From Mercurialis annua (lineage: Eukaryota; Streptophyta; Magnoliopsida; Malpighiales; Euphorbiaceae): a stretch of DNA of 64,000 bases. Under the pieces are notes generated by a model. That model was not told the origin of the DNA, ran no database searches, and saw nothing but the letters and a program-made list of their open reading frames with translations. The translations under genes and the position numbers were made by a program. Where the stretch lies: positions 27,293,501 to 27,357,500 of the forward strand of contig NC_065577.1 of the NCBI RefSeq assembly GCF_937616625.2, in the 5' to 3' direction. Below, piece after piece: positions 35,002-46,432 of the stretch. Numbering within the stretch: the first letter of the stretch is position 1; every line of letters begins with the position of its first letter.

Positions 35002-35262
35002 TCATGGTGCTCCTCCCAGGCCGACTAAGGGTGTTCTGACTGGTTTGAGATTTAGTAGTGAGCACCCTATTTCGAGATATGCTTTCTTTGTGATAAGGTT
35101 TACCGGGCTCCCTTTATCCACCAGCTGCCTCATTAGCCAAAAATTCTTTATTAAACCCGAGATTACTAATGGATCCTGATGTGGAAAGTATATACCTTCA
35201 CCATCTGTTGGGCCGAAGCTAACCTCGTTTAGAGGTGTTGTCTCTACTATGCTCATTAACAT
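35002..35262 (-). pseudogene. Retropepsin-like protease region of Tat-like pol
   Basis: An open stretch of 86 aa with HQDPLVISGL and LMRQLVDKGSPVNLI. In active retropepsins the catalytic loop is Asp-Thr/Ser-Gly; here it is Asp-Lys-Gly, so activity is doubtful even apart from the frameshifts around it. It lies just after gag, as expected. Confidence 0.8.
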
Positions 35263-35815
35263 ATTTTGCCTTTTTCACGACCACGCCTGTACTCGGGGTA
35301 TGCCATGCCCCCTGCTATTGTGTTAGTTACACCTGCTACATTTTGCCTCTTCGGTTGTGGCCCCTCTTGTCTTTTATTGCTTGGCTCCCCTCGGTTATTT
35401 CCTCCTGGATTGTTGCTTTTGCTCTATGCTATGAAATCTTTTAGGCGACCCACTTGCACCAGTCAGTCGATTTCTTTTTTCAAACTTCCACACTCGTCGG
35501 TGACATGTCCATGCCCATCATGAAATTGGAAATATTTCTTTCAGTCCCCTTCGTATTGCAACTTTGGTGGGTATCAGACTATCTCGTTGTTGTTTTGGAT
35601 CCACATAAAGATGTGCAATCTCGGTGTGTTCAGAGGAATGTAGACTTGATCTTCTATTCTGACTGGTCAGTGTGTTCTATCCGAGGAGGTATGGACTGTT
35701 GTGATTCTCTCGGTGTGAACCTATCTTGCCTGTTATTCTGGTTGTAAATTGGTTTTTGTGTGTGGGGTTGTACAGCTGTGTGAGCAGCTTTTCTTTGTTG
35801 CTTGTGGATGAAAAA
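35263..35815 (-). pseudogene. gag, 3' part, separated by a nested element
   Basis: In shifted frames on the minus strand: HTAVQPHTQKP near 35770, a degraded zinc-knuckle-like stretch near 35520-35450 (FMMGMDMSPTS in one frame, HGHVTDE in another), and NNPGGNNRGEPSNKRQEGPQ near 35400. These are the C-terminal parts of a Tat-type gag. Stops and frameshifts are present. The upstream gag part continues at 40084. Confidence 0.65.
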
Positions 35816-37631
35816 TGTTGCAAGTGCACAGTGTCAACTAGTAATACAGACTATGAAGTCCGGATATCGTACGCATAAGAAAGCAGCTAAATACACCCAA
35901 TTAAGATACTCAATTTGGATAGCCAAAAGGAGAATTTGGTTGAAGTTATTTTGAATTAATAAAACTGAATTAAGCAAATTAAATTTAGAATAAAATTAAT
36001 CTTTTAATAAAAATGGGTTTAAACAATAGTATGGAAGATCAGGGATTATTAATTTTCTATATGAAATTAATCTCATAGGATATGGATTATGTTGTCAAAT
36101 TATGGTTCAGGCTAGTCTAATGCATCTATAACTCTCTCTGAAGCCGCTATAGACAAAAACATACAAAAAACCAATTAATAGGCAAATTACTTACTCTCGT
36201 GTTAAACGTAATCAAATAATTAAATGACATTTATTAAGCAAACCTAAAGAACACGTATTCATTAACTCACTCTCGTGTTATTAACTCCTACGTTGTTGAT
36301 TAACTGATCTATTTTAATTGAGCTCTCTCAAGTCAGAATTAAAACATAGGGTAATGAATGAATTGATCAGATACATTCAAGCATTATGAGCATTAATCAA
36401 CACATAATTTTGATAACAATCCATATTCCCAATATGATTAAATATACATAGGTCCAATTAATAATCCCCGAAAACGAGTTTAGCTACTCATATCTAAAGG
36501 AAATTCAACAATGACATATATAGAATTCATGATTAACAAGAACACAACAGTAATTGATCTCTCAATGATTGTTGTACCTCAACTCCAGAATCCCAATATG
36601 TTTTGTGTAGTAATCCCAAATGATAGAGTATAAATGATAAACAAAACTCTAGAATAAACTATCTCTAATGGCTTTGTTTATGAACTAAGATGTAAAAGAT
36701 GTGATCTCAAAAGATGTGTGATCTAAAAGATATATTTTCTCTACACAAATGCAAGCTATTTATAGAGTTGCTAGGAGTGGAGCTCAAGTCAAGAATCCCT
36801 CTTCTCTTCGTGGAATTTGAGAGATGATCAAGCTTTGGATCTCTTCTTTCCATATAGAGCGGAGTGGGGAGCAAGTTCTTCCATAAACATATTGAGTGAA
36901 TCATGGTTCACTTATTTCATTTCCAAAGATAACTTGATTCAATATAATCTTGATATCTTCTTTGAGTGATAATCAAGTTCTTCCATAATGAGCTTGAGAG
37001 GATCAAGGTTGACTTATCTCGTTTCCAAAAGAAGTTTAAGTGTATCAAAGTTGACTTATCTCATTTCCAAAAGATGCTTAAGTGTATTAAAGTTGACTTG
37101 TCTCATTTCTAAAAAAAGATTGATTTAAGTCAAAATTTATTTCTTCTTCCATAACGAGCTTTGTCAACACTTCTTTTTTTTGAGTGCAAGTCAAGGAAGA
37201 TCTCTTTGAGTGTGAACCAAATATATGTTGCTTATGGAAGGTGTATGAGTCTTTTTGCCAAGAATCCCCAAGCGACTTTCCAAGAATCAGAAGATGTCTC
37301 TGAATCCAGAAGTCAGTCGGCCCTTGGCCGGCTCAAAGTCGTGGTTTCAGTCGGCTGAGCTGCTGCTTGTGGCTTGTTTTCCGGTTCGATTCGGTTTGAC
37401 CCGGAACTTGATTGGCTTTCTTGAACTTGTCTCGAATCCTTTCCCGGTCTGACTATTTTTGCATTTTAACTCTTTTTTATTCCTAAAAACTCCAGAAATA
37501 TCAAATATTTACATTTTTCTTATAATTTAACAAACAAGTAAAATTAACTAAATCAGCGCATATTTTACATAATAAAGTACTAAAAATAGTAAATAAATGA
37601 CCTACAAATGACGTAAAATATACACTTATCA
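35816..37631 (-). repeat. 3' LTR of nested element
   Basis: 1816 bp. The part 36707-37631 matches 39193-40083 closely, including the ATTTCCAAAAG / TTGACTTATCTC word repeated near 36995-37110. Confidence 0.85.
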
Positions 37632-37644
37632 AACCTCCTCACAC

Positions 37645-39192
37645 TAAAACCTTACTTGTCCTCAAGCAAGAGTATGATTATTTAAAAACACAAATCTCAC
37701 TACCTAAACAGCTTTGAACAATTGTCAACAATCGTACTCCCGACCGATGAAAATCACGAATGAAATCGTCTAATGTCAACAACTAAAAGAGATGCAAACA
37801 AATGAGGAATGCAATTATAATGACTCATTCTGATGACATTGAGAATACTCTTGAATTGGTACCATCGTAACTCAAGACAATCACACGGTCACAATCATTT
37901 GCGGGACATGCGATCAATTGGTCTAATAATCGATGGGCAAGTTAAGGCATATCAGTCATAAGCATCAAGCATAAGCACAATTTCTCACAAGATATCACTC
38001 TAACACTCAAGTGTTTCGGGTGTGAAAATGAAGCTCACAAAACATGCAAATTCGCCATAAGCTTGCTCTTAGTCCAGGACTCCACTATTTAGCTCGGTAA
38101 ATGACAACTATTATATGGACTTTGAATGGGTTGTTACTTGTCTAAGGGTTGGGGGTAAGATAATTTGGATAATTTTTCCTACAACTTGACTTGAAAAACA
38201 GCATTTTCTATGAAGTGTGAAACAGTAATCTAGCTTGAAATTTTTCGCACAAGTGAACTTTTCTTTTTTTTATTCGCCTTGAATTTTTTTATTTTCTTTT
38301 GCTAATTCTTATTGATTTTATTTGTATTTGTTATTCATTTTTTTATCTTATTTTCTTTTCCTTCAAGGCATTTTTTTTCAATACTTGTTCACAGTTTCTT
38401 TTTTTTTTCATCGTCAAGCTAAATACATATTTCTTTTTCTGAAATTAAGTTGACCAAGTAAAGTTGGGGTGTTCTAAGAGGCGAAGTGTGAAATGGTAAA
38501 TGTTTGAAATGTGGTTAAAATCAAAGAAATGGATAAGGCTCAAGGGGTATAAACTAAGGGTAGAAAGGGTAGGCTTTTGAAAGTGGTTTAAAAGAATGGA
38601 GTAATCCTAATGCCATAATCATTTGGTTGTCAAAAACTCAGCCGTATAGTCTCGAACAGACACCGAGCAAGTTCTAGGAATTCTGCATGTAATCAACACT
38701 CTCAAACAAATAATCAGGCTTAAACGCTCAAAGGAGGGTGATGTTATGCCACATACTTGACTCTTACGAAATCATGCCAATCATGCCCAAGAATTTTTTA
38801 AAATTAACCAATTTAAACGCACATCATGCATCCGCATTAGGTAAGTTTGATCATGCTCATGATTACACAACCAACCATCAGAATTCACCATAATCTCGTC
38901 AAAATATGTCATACAAATTGCATTTCATTAGGCAAGCATCAACATTTAATTGTTTTAACTAGAAAATGCATTCAAGACATTCATTGACCGGAGATAACCA
39001 TAATTGACAAAATTTCAAAACTACGCCAAAAATATTAAACTGACAAATAAAAAGTAGAAATAACACCCCTCCTCACGCTTATTATTAATATAATTTATTC
39101 TATTTTTTTTTTAATTTTTTATTATTTTTCTTCTTTCTCCACCCCCCACTTTAAAATAATGCATTGTCCTCAATGTATGAGAAAGTGCCTTT
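37645..39192 (-). other. Noncoding interior of nested element
   Basis: No coding frame. There are long T-rich runs (38250-38420). Two TTGAGGACAA words on the minus strand, each followed by a G-rich tract (near 37670-37632 and 39175-39140), are typical of the stretch before a 3' LTR. Having two of them suggests the interior is a fusion of two element ends. Confidence 0.6.
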
Positions 39193-40083
39193 TCTCAAAA
39201 GATGTGTGATCTAAAAGATGTCTTTTCTGTACACAAATGCAAGCTATTTGTAGATTTTCTAGGAGTGGAGCTCAAGTCAAGAATCCCTCTTCTCTTCATG
39301 GAATTTGAGTGATGATCAAGCTTTGGATCTCTTCTTTCCATATAGAGCGGAGTGGGGAGCAAGTCCTTCCATAAACATCTTATGTGAATCATGGTTCACT
39401 TATTTCATTTCCAAAGATAACTTGATTCAATATCATATTGATATATTCTTTGAGTGATAATCAAGTTCTTCCATAATGAGCTTGAGAGGATCAAGGTTGA
39501 CTTATCTTGTTTCCAAAAGAAGCTTAAGTGTATCAAAGTTGACTTATCTCATTTCCAAAAGCGGATTGATTTAAGTCAACAGTGATTTATTCTTCCTTAA
39601 TGATCATTTTGCCAACACTTCTTTTTTTGAGTGCAAGTCAAGGAAGATCTCTTTAAGTTTGAACCAAATATATGTTGCTTATGGAAGGTGTATGAGTCTT
39701 TTTGCCAAGAATCCCCAAGCGACTTTCCAAGAATCAGAAGATGTCTTCGAATCCAGAAGTCAGTCGGCCCTTAGCCGGCTCAAAGTCGTGGGCATGCTGA
39801 GCTGCTGCTTGTTGCTCTTTTTCCGGTTCGATTCGTTTTGATTCGGTTTGACCCGGAACTTGGTTGGCTTTTTTGAACTTGTCTCAAATCCTTCTGACTC
39901 TGACTATTTTTGCATTTTAACTCTGTTTTATTTTTAAGAACTCCAGAAATATCAAATATTTACATTTTTCATATAATTTAACAAATAAGTGAAATTAACT
40001 AAATAAGCGTATATTTTACATAATAAAGTACTAAAAACTAGTAAATAAATGACCTATAAATGACGTAAAATACACACTTATCA
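39193..40083 (-). repeat. Truncated 5' LTR of nested element
   Basis: 891 bp matching 36707-37631; the other ~890 bases of the LTR are missing on the interior side. Confidence 0.85.
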
Positions 40084-41272
40084 AATTTATGTAGTTCCAT
40101 GCTCGGTCAATTAGTTGGGAGTATGTTTGTACCGGGTTTGTTATCAAGTTGTCTCGAAAGGCTGTCATTGTTGTGTTTTCTTTCATTGCGTCTATCACGG
40201 TTTCGTCATTCAAATTTTCCGCTTCGACCGCCTCGGCATTGAATCGAGCGATAAAACTTTGTACGCTTTCACCCGGTTTCTGGTAACAAAGCTTGAGGTC
40301 ACTAGATTTATTTTTGCGCTGTATGCTCGGAGCGAAAGGAGTTCGAAAAGCCCTTACTAGCTCGTCGAAACTTCGTATGGATCCTTCCTTTAGACTATGG
40401 TACCATATTGCTGCTGGTCCCTTTAGAGTTGTTGGGAACAATTTGCATACTACGGCCTCCGATAAGCTTTGTAGCATCATTACCACCTGAAAACAACATA
40501 GGTGGGTTATAGGATTTCCCTTTCCACCGAATTCATCTAGCTGCGGTGTTTTGTAGTTCAGTGGGAAAGGCTCATCTCGGATCTCTACCGATTATTTAGG
40601 AAAATTGTGCTTTTTGATTGTCCTTTTAAAATTTTCCATTTTGGTTCGTACCCTTTCTGTTATTTCCTGCTCAAGATTTTTCTTCAGGCCAGATATCGCG
40701 CCCGAGCTATGCACGCTCTCCTAAATTTCGACTCGTTTTGGCTTCTTTTTTGCTTCTTCGCGTGTTTTGTGGCCGGTTTGGTTCATATGTTCATGCCTTG
40801 GCATCTGACCCTCTAGTTGATTCTTTTCCTGGGCGGCACCGTCAGGGGATGTTTGCCCTTGGTAAAATTATGGTGGATGAGGAGGTGCTGTTGGCACGTA
40901 TGGTGGTGTGGTGATATTTCATCGGGAGGTGGTGGGAGCGGGAGGTCGAACCTAGCCTTGTTAGACCTGATGGAGGAATACTAGTTGCCGAGCGTGGAAC
41001 TCAATGTATTCTTGTATTTGTGCCGGAGTGGGGTTCTGGTTCTCGGTCACAGGTGTTGCCGAGGGGGTAGGATTAATCACTGGAGAGAATGCTAGGTTGG
41101 TGGGTGCTATTCCAGGTCACAGGGAGAAATTTTGGGGAATCTGAAGTGTGGGTGTGAAGAATGAGGTTGATGGGATAGAACCCGAGAAGGGAATTACCCA
41201 GGGAAAGCGAGTGGTAACTCCGGACGTTATGCCTAGGTGTGTGCCACCCTAGAGGTTGTTACTGGTCGTCAT
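40084..41272 (-). pseudogene. gag, 5' part, of Tat-like element
   Basis: The likely start ATG at 41272 is followed within eight codons by a TAG. Pro-rich N-terminal words (NPTPAQIQEYIEFHARQL near 41040-40980) lead to the retrotransposon gag domain at 40486-40084: FPTTLKGPAAIWYHSL, SFDELVRAFRTPF, SVQSFIARFNAEAV and LIDRAWNYIN. Gag would form the particle that packages the RNA. The frame is broken early and again between the N-terminus and this domain, and it ends at the nested insertion. Confidence 0.85.
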
Positions 41273-41407
41273 CTTCTACCATCTCCAGCAGTGTTGTCTG
41301 GTCGCCATTTCCAGCAGTGTTGTCTTGAGTGTCTATTTCTTTCACGAGAGGGTCGTCATCTTCTACCGCCCGCCGGTGAGATACAAAGGGGGAAACTTTC
41401 TTACTTT

Positions 41408-41429
41408 CTTTCCCACTGACAGCGCCAAA
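41408..41429 (-). other. Primer-binding site of Tat-like element
   Basis: On the minus strand TTTGGCGCTGTCAGTGGG follows the LTR end directly. This is close to the TTTGGCGCCGTCTGTGGG form found next to LTRs of many plant Ty3/gypsy elements. Confidence 0.75.
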
Positions 41430-42036
41430 TGATAACTTGTGAATCGCGTGAGAAGTCTGAGGTCCGGAATGTCTTCAGGATAGCACCTGAAAACCACAGC
41501 ACGACCGTTAGAAGGGTGTCAGAAGTGGATTCCGGCAAACCTCTCTGAAGGTCAAGTCAATAACTGTTTATTGAGAGAAAAAAGATAGAAGTGAAAGGAG
41601 TTAAGAGTTGAGAGAAAAAGATTACTAACCTTTTTTTTACCTACTTTTCCTATGTCTTTTATACTATGCCTTTTGTTGCCTCTTTGTCTGGGCCGACTGA
41701 TCTGATATAATTCTCTTTGTCTGTGTAAAGAATGTTGGGGATGTCAGAGTACCTTCTTTTAGACTCTGTCCTTATAATCAGGGCAGATCCTTCTCGGTTG
41801 TCCGAGATGGTCTTTGTGCTTTGAGGGTCTTGCTCTGTTGGCCAGGCGAGTCTTTTATTTCTGTGGTTTGCTCGATCTGCCGAGATGATATCGTATTCTT
41901 GGGTAAGTCCTGCTCGGTTGGCCGATCAGGTCCTTGGTGTTTGCATTGCTTACCATCTTGGGTAATATCGGTTTTAGAGGTGAGGATACTCGATTCGGTT
42001 CCTTTTTGAGATTGTTCCATCTACATTATTATTCCA
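41430..42036 (-). repeat. 5' LTR of Tat-like element
   Basis: About 607 bp, ends TGGAATAATAATG and AAGTTATCA on the minus strand, matching 27290-27892. The outer edge is placed by the TG start, with an uncertainty of a few bases. Open frames in it are not kept in the other LTR. Confidence 0.85.
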
Positions 42037-43410
42037 TCGTATAGCAAAACGCGTCAATTATCGCGTTTTTGCATTTTTAGTGTTATTTGATTTTCCGTAT
42101 CAAATAATCTAACATTCTATATCAATTAGAAATTTACTAATCCCTTAACTCATATGCCAAATTCACGTTATTATAACATATACTTTACTTTCAAAGTTAT
42201 ATAACGTTTTATTGCAAAACGTCAATCTAACGCGTCTAAACTCGATTTGAATTGTCAAACTATCGAGCTAACTTTCGTCGAACCATCTCCATTTAGCGGC
42301 TGGGGACTGCCTATGCAGTCTTCTTTGGGACCAGCGCAACTCTGCTCATTAGAGAAAGTTAGCCTCTGCTAGCAAGCAGCATTCTGCTTTGCCGAGCACA
42401 ATTCTGCTCATGGTGAGTAGAATTTAACTGCACACCAGAGAAGAATTTTGGCCATTTGATGCCTCACTCCGTCACCCTTCCTATGCCTAAACCTATTCAG
42501 CCATTACTCAAAAATCGCAGCACTCAATTAAGCTCACAATACACCATAATCATCAACAATGCACAAACACCATCAATTCCTTGCCATAGCCGAACCTATC
42601 ATCCATTTCTTAATCCATTTTAACAATTTTTCTTCATCGAACATTAAGTTCATAAACTTATCATGATCAAGCTTTCAAAACCAAAGTTCTAGCTCAATTA
42701 ATTATCATCACAACCCTCATAACTCACCTTTCAATCCAATTTAAACATCAATAATCCATAGCAATTATAAAACATTAAAATGTCTAGCAAGCCCTAACAT
42801 CTTAATCAACAAAAATCTCCACAATCATCCAACAAACTTCAAAATTGATGAGTTTAAGACAATTACCTTTTGTCTTGTGAAAGTTTTGCCTCAAAAAAGA
42901 AGAGCTATAGTGATCAATTCCCCTAGGTGTGAGGTGGATGGTAAGTTCGGCAAAGAGCAGAGAAAAATGAGAGAGTTTTGTACTTTTTTGTATCTTATGA
43001 AATGGTAAAGATGATGATAAGTACTTCATGAGGAAGATGGTGGTTAAAAGTCCACATAGCATCAACTTCTTTAGGAAATTTGTGGCTAAAAGTCCAGTTA
43101 AACTCCGTTAAATTACACTTTAACTCAATCAATTGACTGATGTGCTTTTATCGATTAATTGTCAATTATATTTCACGAACTTTAACGTGAAATTTATTAG
43201 CTTGGGATTTATTCTTAATCCTTATTATTTTTATTTTCTTTAATCCCGCTAATAATCAATTTATCGAATAATAATTTCCATTTATTATTTTACGATAAGT
43301 TTACTTCCTTATTTCCATTTTACTCTTAATTCCAATCTCATTTCCGACCTAATTGAAATTTAGATACAAAGTACGATCTAACTTATCGGAATACTTTCAG
43401 GGTTATTACA
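42037..43410 (-). mobile_element. Minus-oriented LTR fragment split by the Tat-like element
   Basis: The right edge GGGTTATTACA at 43410 is the inverse of a TGTAATAACCC LTR start. Inward lie U3-like sequence, a leader with CCGAAC near 42950, and repeated CTCTGCTCAT / TTCTGCTCAT words at 42345-42415. It breaks at the Tat-like insertion. The ~180 bases right of it (43411-43590) show nothing recognisable. Confidence 0.6.
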
Positions 43411-43590
43411 GAAACTCAAAATCAACTCAACAACCCAAGTCTAACAACATACCCACAAAGTATTCGATAAAAGTCCCCAAAGGACGAACACACACAAGTT
43501 GGTAAAAACAAAACCAAAACAGCCCCTAGCATGCATACTAATCATATATAATATAATCTATGCTAGGGAAAAACAATCGAAATCAAATAG

Positions 43591-46421
43591 TGTCACGACC
43601 CAAAATCTCGAGCCGAGACCGTCGCTAAGGAATAAGAATGGTAGTTCCGTAACCCGTAGCAAGCCTAAACATCTATGAAACATTTTCTCAAAACATCATA
43701 TAAATAGAGACAATACAAACAGAAGCATTGATTAAACATTTACATATAGACAATTGTTTCTTTATACAAAGATATATGCTATTGTTTACGATCATAACAC
43801 GTGTATCTACCTCAGTGAATAAAACATAATTATCGTAGCCAACAAAATACATTTTGTACAAGACAACAATTAAAACAATACATTGTTTTAAATTGTTGTA
43901 TTAGGCTACGACTCGATCAAAGAAAAACACTACTACAATGACTATAGACGTCAGGACTGTATATTGCAACATCGACATCCGATCAAAAGATAGACCTCTA
44001 GTCAAGTCCCGAATCTAGGTACCTGGAAAACGGGGTCAGCTTAAGCTAAGTGAGATATATGTTACTTAACATATTATCAAAATAAGCATCGCATTTAAAA
44101 ATATTTTTCATGTATACAATCACACCGTTTTCAATCAATTCATTTAGTCAAACAATTTGATATGATCTTAATCTTAATCCTTGACAATTCTTAACCTAGG
44201 CATCTTCCGAGACTTAGCGAGAATACTTCTTTCTCGTGTCCTTTTAGGTTAAATCACGGGATTGTTCAACCGAGTTTAAATCCCGGGATAGTTCACCGAG
44301 TTCAACTAGTATCACACTCAATTCCAACAGATACAAGGTGAGTCCCGGGATAGTTCCACCGAGTTCAGCTCTTAGACACAGGTCCCAAGATAATTCCTTA
44401 CCGAGTTTACCCTAGTGCCTACGCGATATAAGTTAATCTATTTCGATCTATTTTGATCGTCTAGACTGACTCGACTTGTGATCGCATACTAATTCGAATC
44501 GTACACAAACTCACTTTGCAAAAAATTATTAAATAAGAAGCAAAGTAATACAAGCTATAAAATCAAACAATTAAATACAGTAATTTTCATATAGCCAATT
44601 CAATCAATCCATATAACAATCAATAAAAACGATCCATTTTTTTAATTCATATAAATACATTTCAAATATTATTTTCAATACGACACTACGAGTAAGTAAA
44701 ATATACTTAATGCCTCGCCATCCAAATTCTCACAAATTTTAAGTCTTGGCCGAACCCTTTAAGTCAAAACCATCAACGTATACGTTTTAAACTCGTCGAT
44801 ATCTCTGTTACAATTATAATTCAAATACGTTTAAATCTAATAAACGTATACTCAATATTTTGAAGCCTAAGTTATTAGCTTATGTCAACTCATTAACTTT
44901 GACTTGTTTCCTTTAGTATCATTTAAAATCCTTTAAGTTGATAATTTTAATATCAACGTTAACTTTTTAAGCTTTGACGGTTTTATTTAAAACCGATAAC
45001 GTATTTAATCGTTTTAAATATGTGTAATCCAAATCTCATTTCCAATACCTATATCACATATTTGTTTAATTGTTATAACAACCATAATCAACTTAAACAT
45101 TTAAACTTGACTTATAATCTTTTTATGTCAACATCGCATTTTTGCGTTAACTTGAAAGCTTACGTTTGAAATGTAAAATGCATATTCCGTAGCCATTATT
45201 CCTTAGAATTTCAAAGCTTAAAACATCCTTTACCATAAGCTATATTCATCCATTTTTAATTAACAAAACCTCAATTCTTCAATCGTTTTTAAACTAGTTT
45301 TATGTCCAAATTGAACTAGTTCGTATAGCTACGCGTTTGTGTAAAACTTCTCACATGTTTGGACCTCGGGAAAGGGTTGGCCTTCGGCTCTTTCCTCTTT
45401 GCTGCCCTCACCTATTTTTAGAGCTGCTGCCTTAACAGCTCCACAGTGCTACGAGACAGTGGTGCAGCCAGTCTGGCGTTCCCCTCACACCAAACCAATA
45501 ACTTAAAATTAGCTTAATCAATCATTTCTAACATATACACATCATTTTTGAGATTGAATCATCATTACCATCATTATTCAACAAAACACGAAAATTTCTT
45601 TTGATGTTTACCTAAATTAACAGGTATAGATTTGTACATCTCTTTCCTCTCGTCCCGTGACCGCAAGAATCGTTCAATTCCGTTGAGAAACGAAGGGGAG
45701 ATGGCAATTTGAAGTTATTGAAATTTTGAATTGGGGAAGATGAGACAAACGGGATTTTCATCTAGCTGAGAATAAATTATTTTTTCTGAATTCGAACTCC
45801 TTTGCTATTTATAATTAAGGCAAAATCCTTCTTTGATCCTTAAAAAAATTGACTTAAACCTATTCGATTTATAACTTATAAATTGTCCAATTCCACTTAT
45901 CGAACTCTAAATCTTTTAGGTCTGATAATTTTCGTATTATTTGTTTTCCAATAAATAGTATTATTCTCATATCTTATAATTCCATTTTCTGACAATTTAT
46001 TTTCACAATTTTGGCCAAAATCACTTAGTTTCCAATTTGAGCCAAAATGTAATGTTTCTCATTTTTCCGCCCAAATTTTATTTTAATAATCGTCGATAAC
46101 GTATTTATCGTATTATTTATTATAAATACTAATTCCCGTTAAGTATCTATTTAATTTATATTTTTTGGGAATTAATAGCTTATTTTCCAATTTTAGGCTA
46201 AAGTGTACTTTTAGCCATTATCTCTTTTTTTTCCTTTTTTTTTTTAAATCAAAAGCCATTTCCTTTAAGGAATATTGATATTAAAAGAAAATTTCAAATT
46301 TGACCTACTCAGATCCTCTTTTATTAAATTACTCCACTCAATTTCTTATTTTTTTCATTTGAACCAATTAAAATGAGACAATCGCTTATTTTTTAAAATA
46401 CCAAAATTTCAGGGTATTACA
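43591..46421 (-). mobile_element. Minus-strand LTR (2831 bp), 3' LTR type
   Basis: Left edge TGTCACGACCC and right edge GGGTATTACA are the inverse of the local LTR ends. A polypurine tract (GGAGGGAAGAA on the minus strand) sits at 46422-46432, so this was the 3' LTR of a minus-strand element whose interior is gone. Inverted ACTCGGTGAACTATCCCGGG words occur at 44250-44410 and a TATA box (minus strand) near 45805. No coding. Confidence 0.8.
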
Positions 46422-46432
46422 TTCTTCCCTCC

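Larger units (their letters stand above)
35816..40083 (-). mobile_element. Nested minus-strand LTR element, internally deleted
   Basis: 3' LTR at 35816-37631 (on the minus strand TGATAAGTGT to TGCAACA), a polypurine tract at 37632-37644 (GTGTGAGGAGGTT on the minus strand), about 1.5 kb of noncoding interior, and a 5' LTR remnant at 39193-40083 that has lost roughly half its length. No primer site, gag or pol remains. It interrupts gag of the Tat-like element after the LIDRAWNYIN codons. I see no clear target duplication. The lineage cannot be assigned without coding sequence. Confidence 0.82.
27290..42036 (-). mobile_element. Ty3/gypsy LTR retrotransposon, Tat-like, decayed
   Basis: A full-length element on the minus strand: 5' LTR at 41430-42036, primer site at 41408-41429, gag, protease, RT, RNase H, integrase (down to 31626), a 46-bp minisatellite, an antisense ORF, polypurine tract, and 3' LTR at 27290-27892. 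CATCG touches or lies within a few bases of both outer ends, a probable target duplication. Subtracting the nested 4.27-kb element gives about 10.5 kb. All coding parts carry stops or frameshifts, so it is not autonomous now. The primer site, pol order and extra antisense ORF fit the Tat group. Confidence 0.85.
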
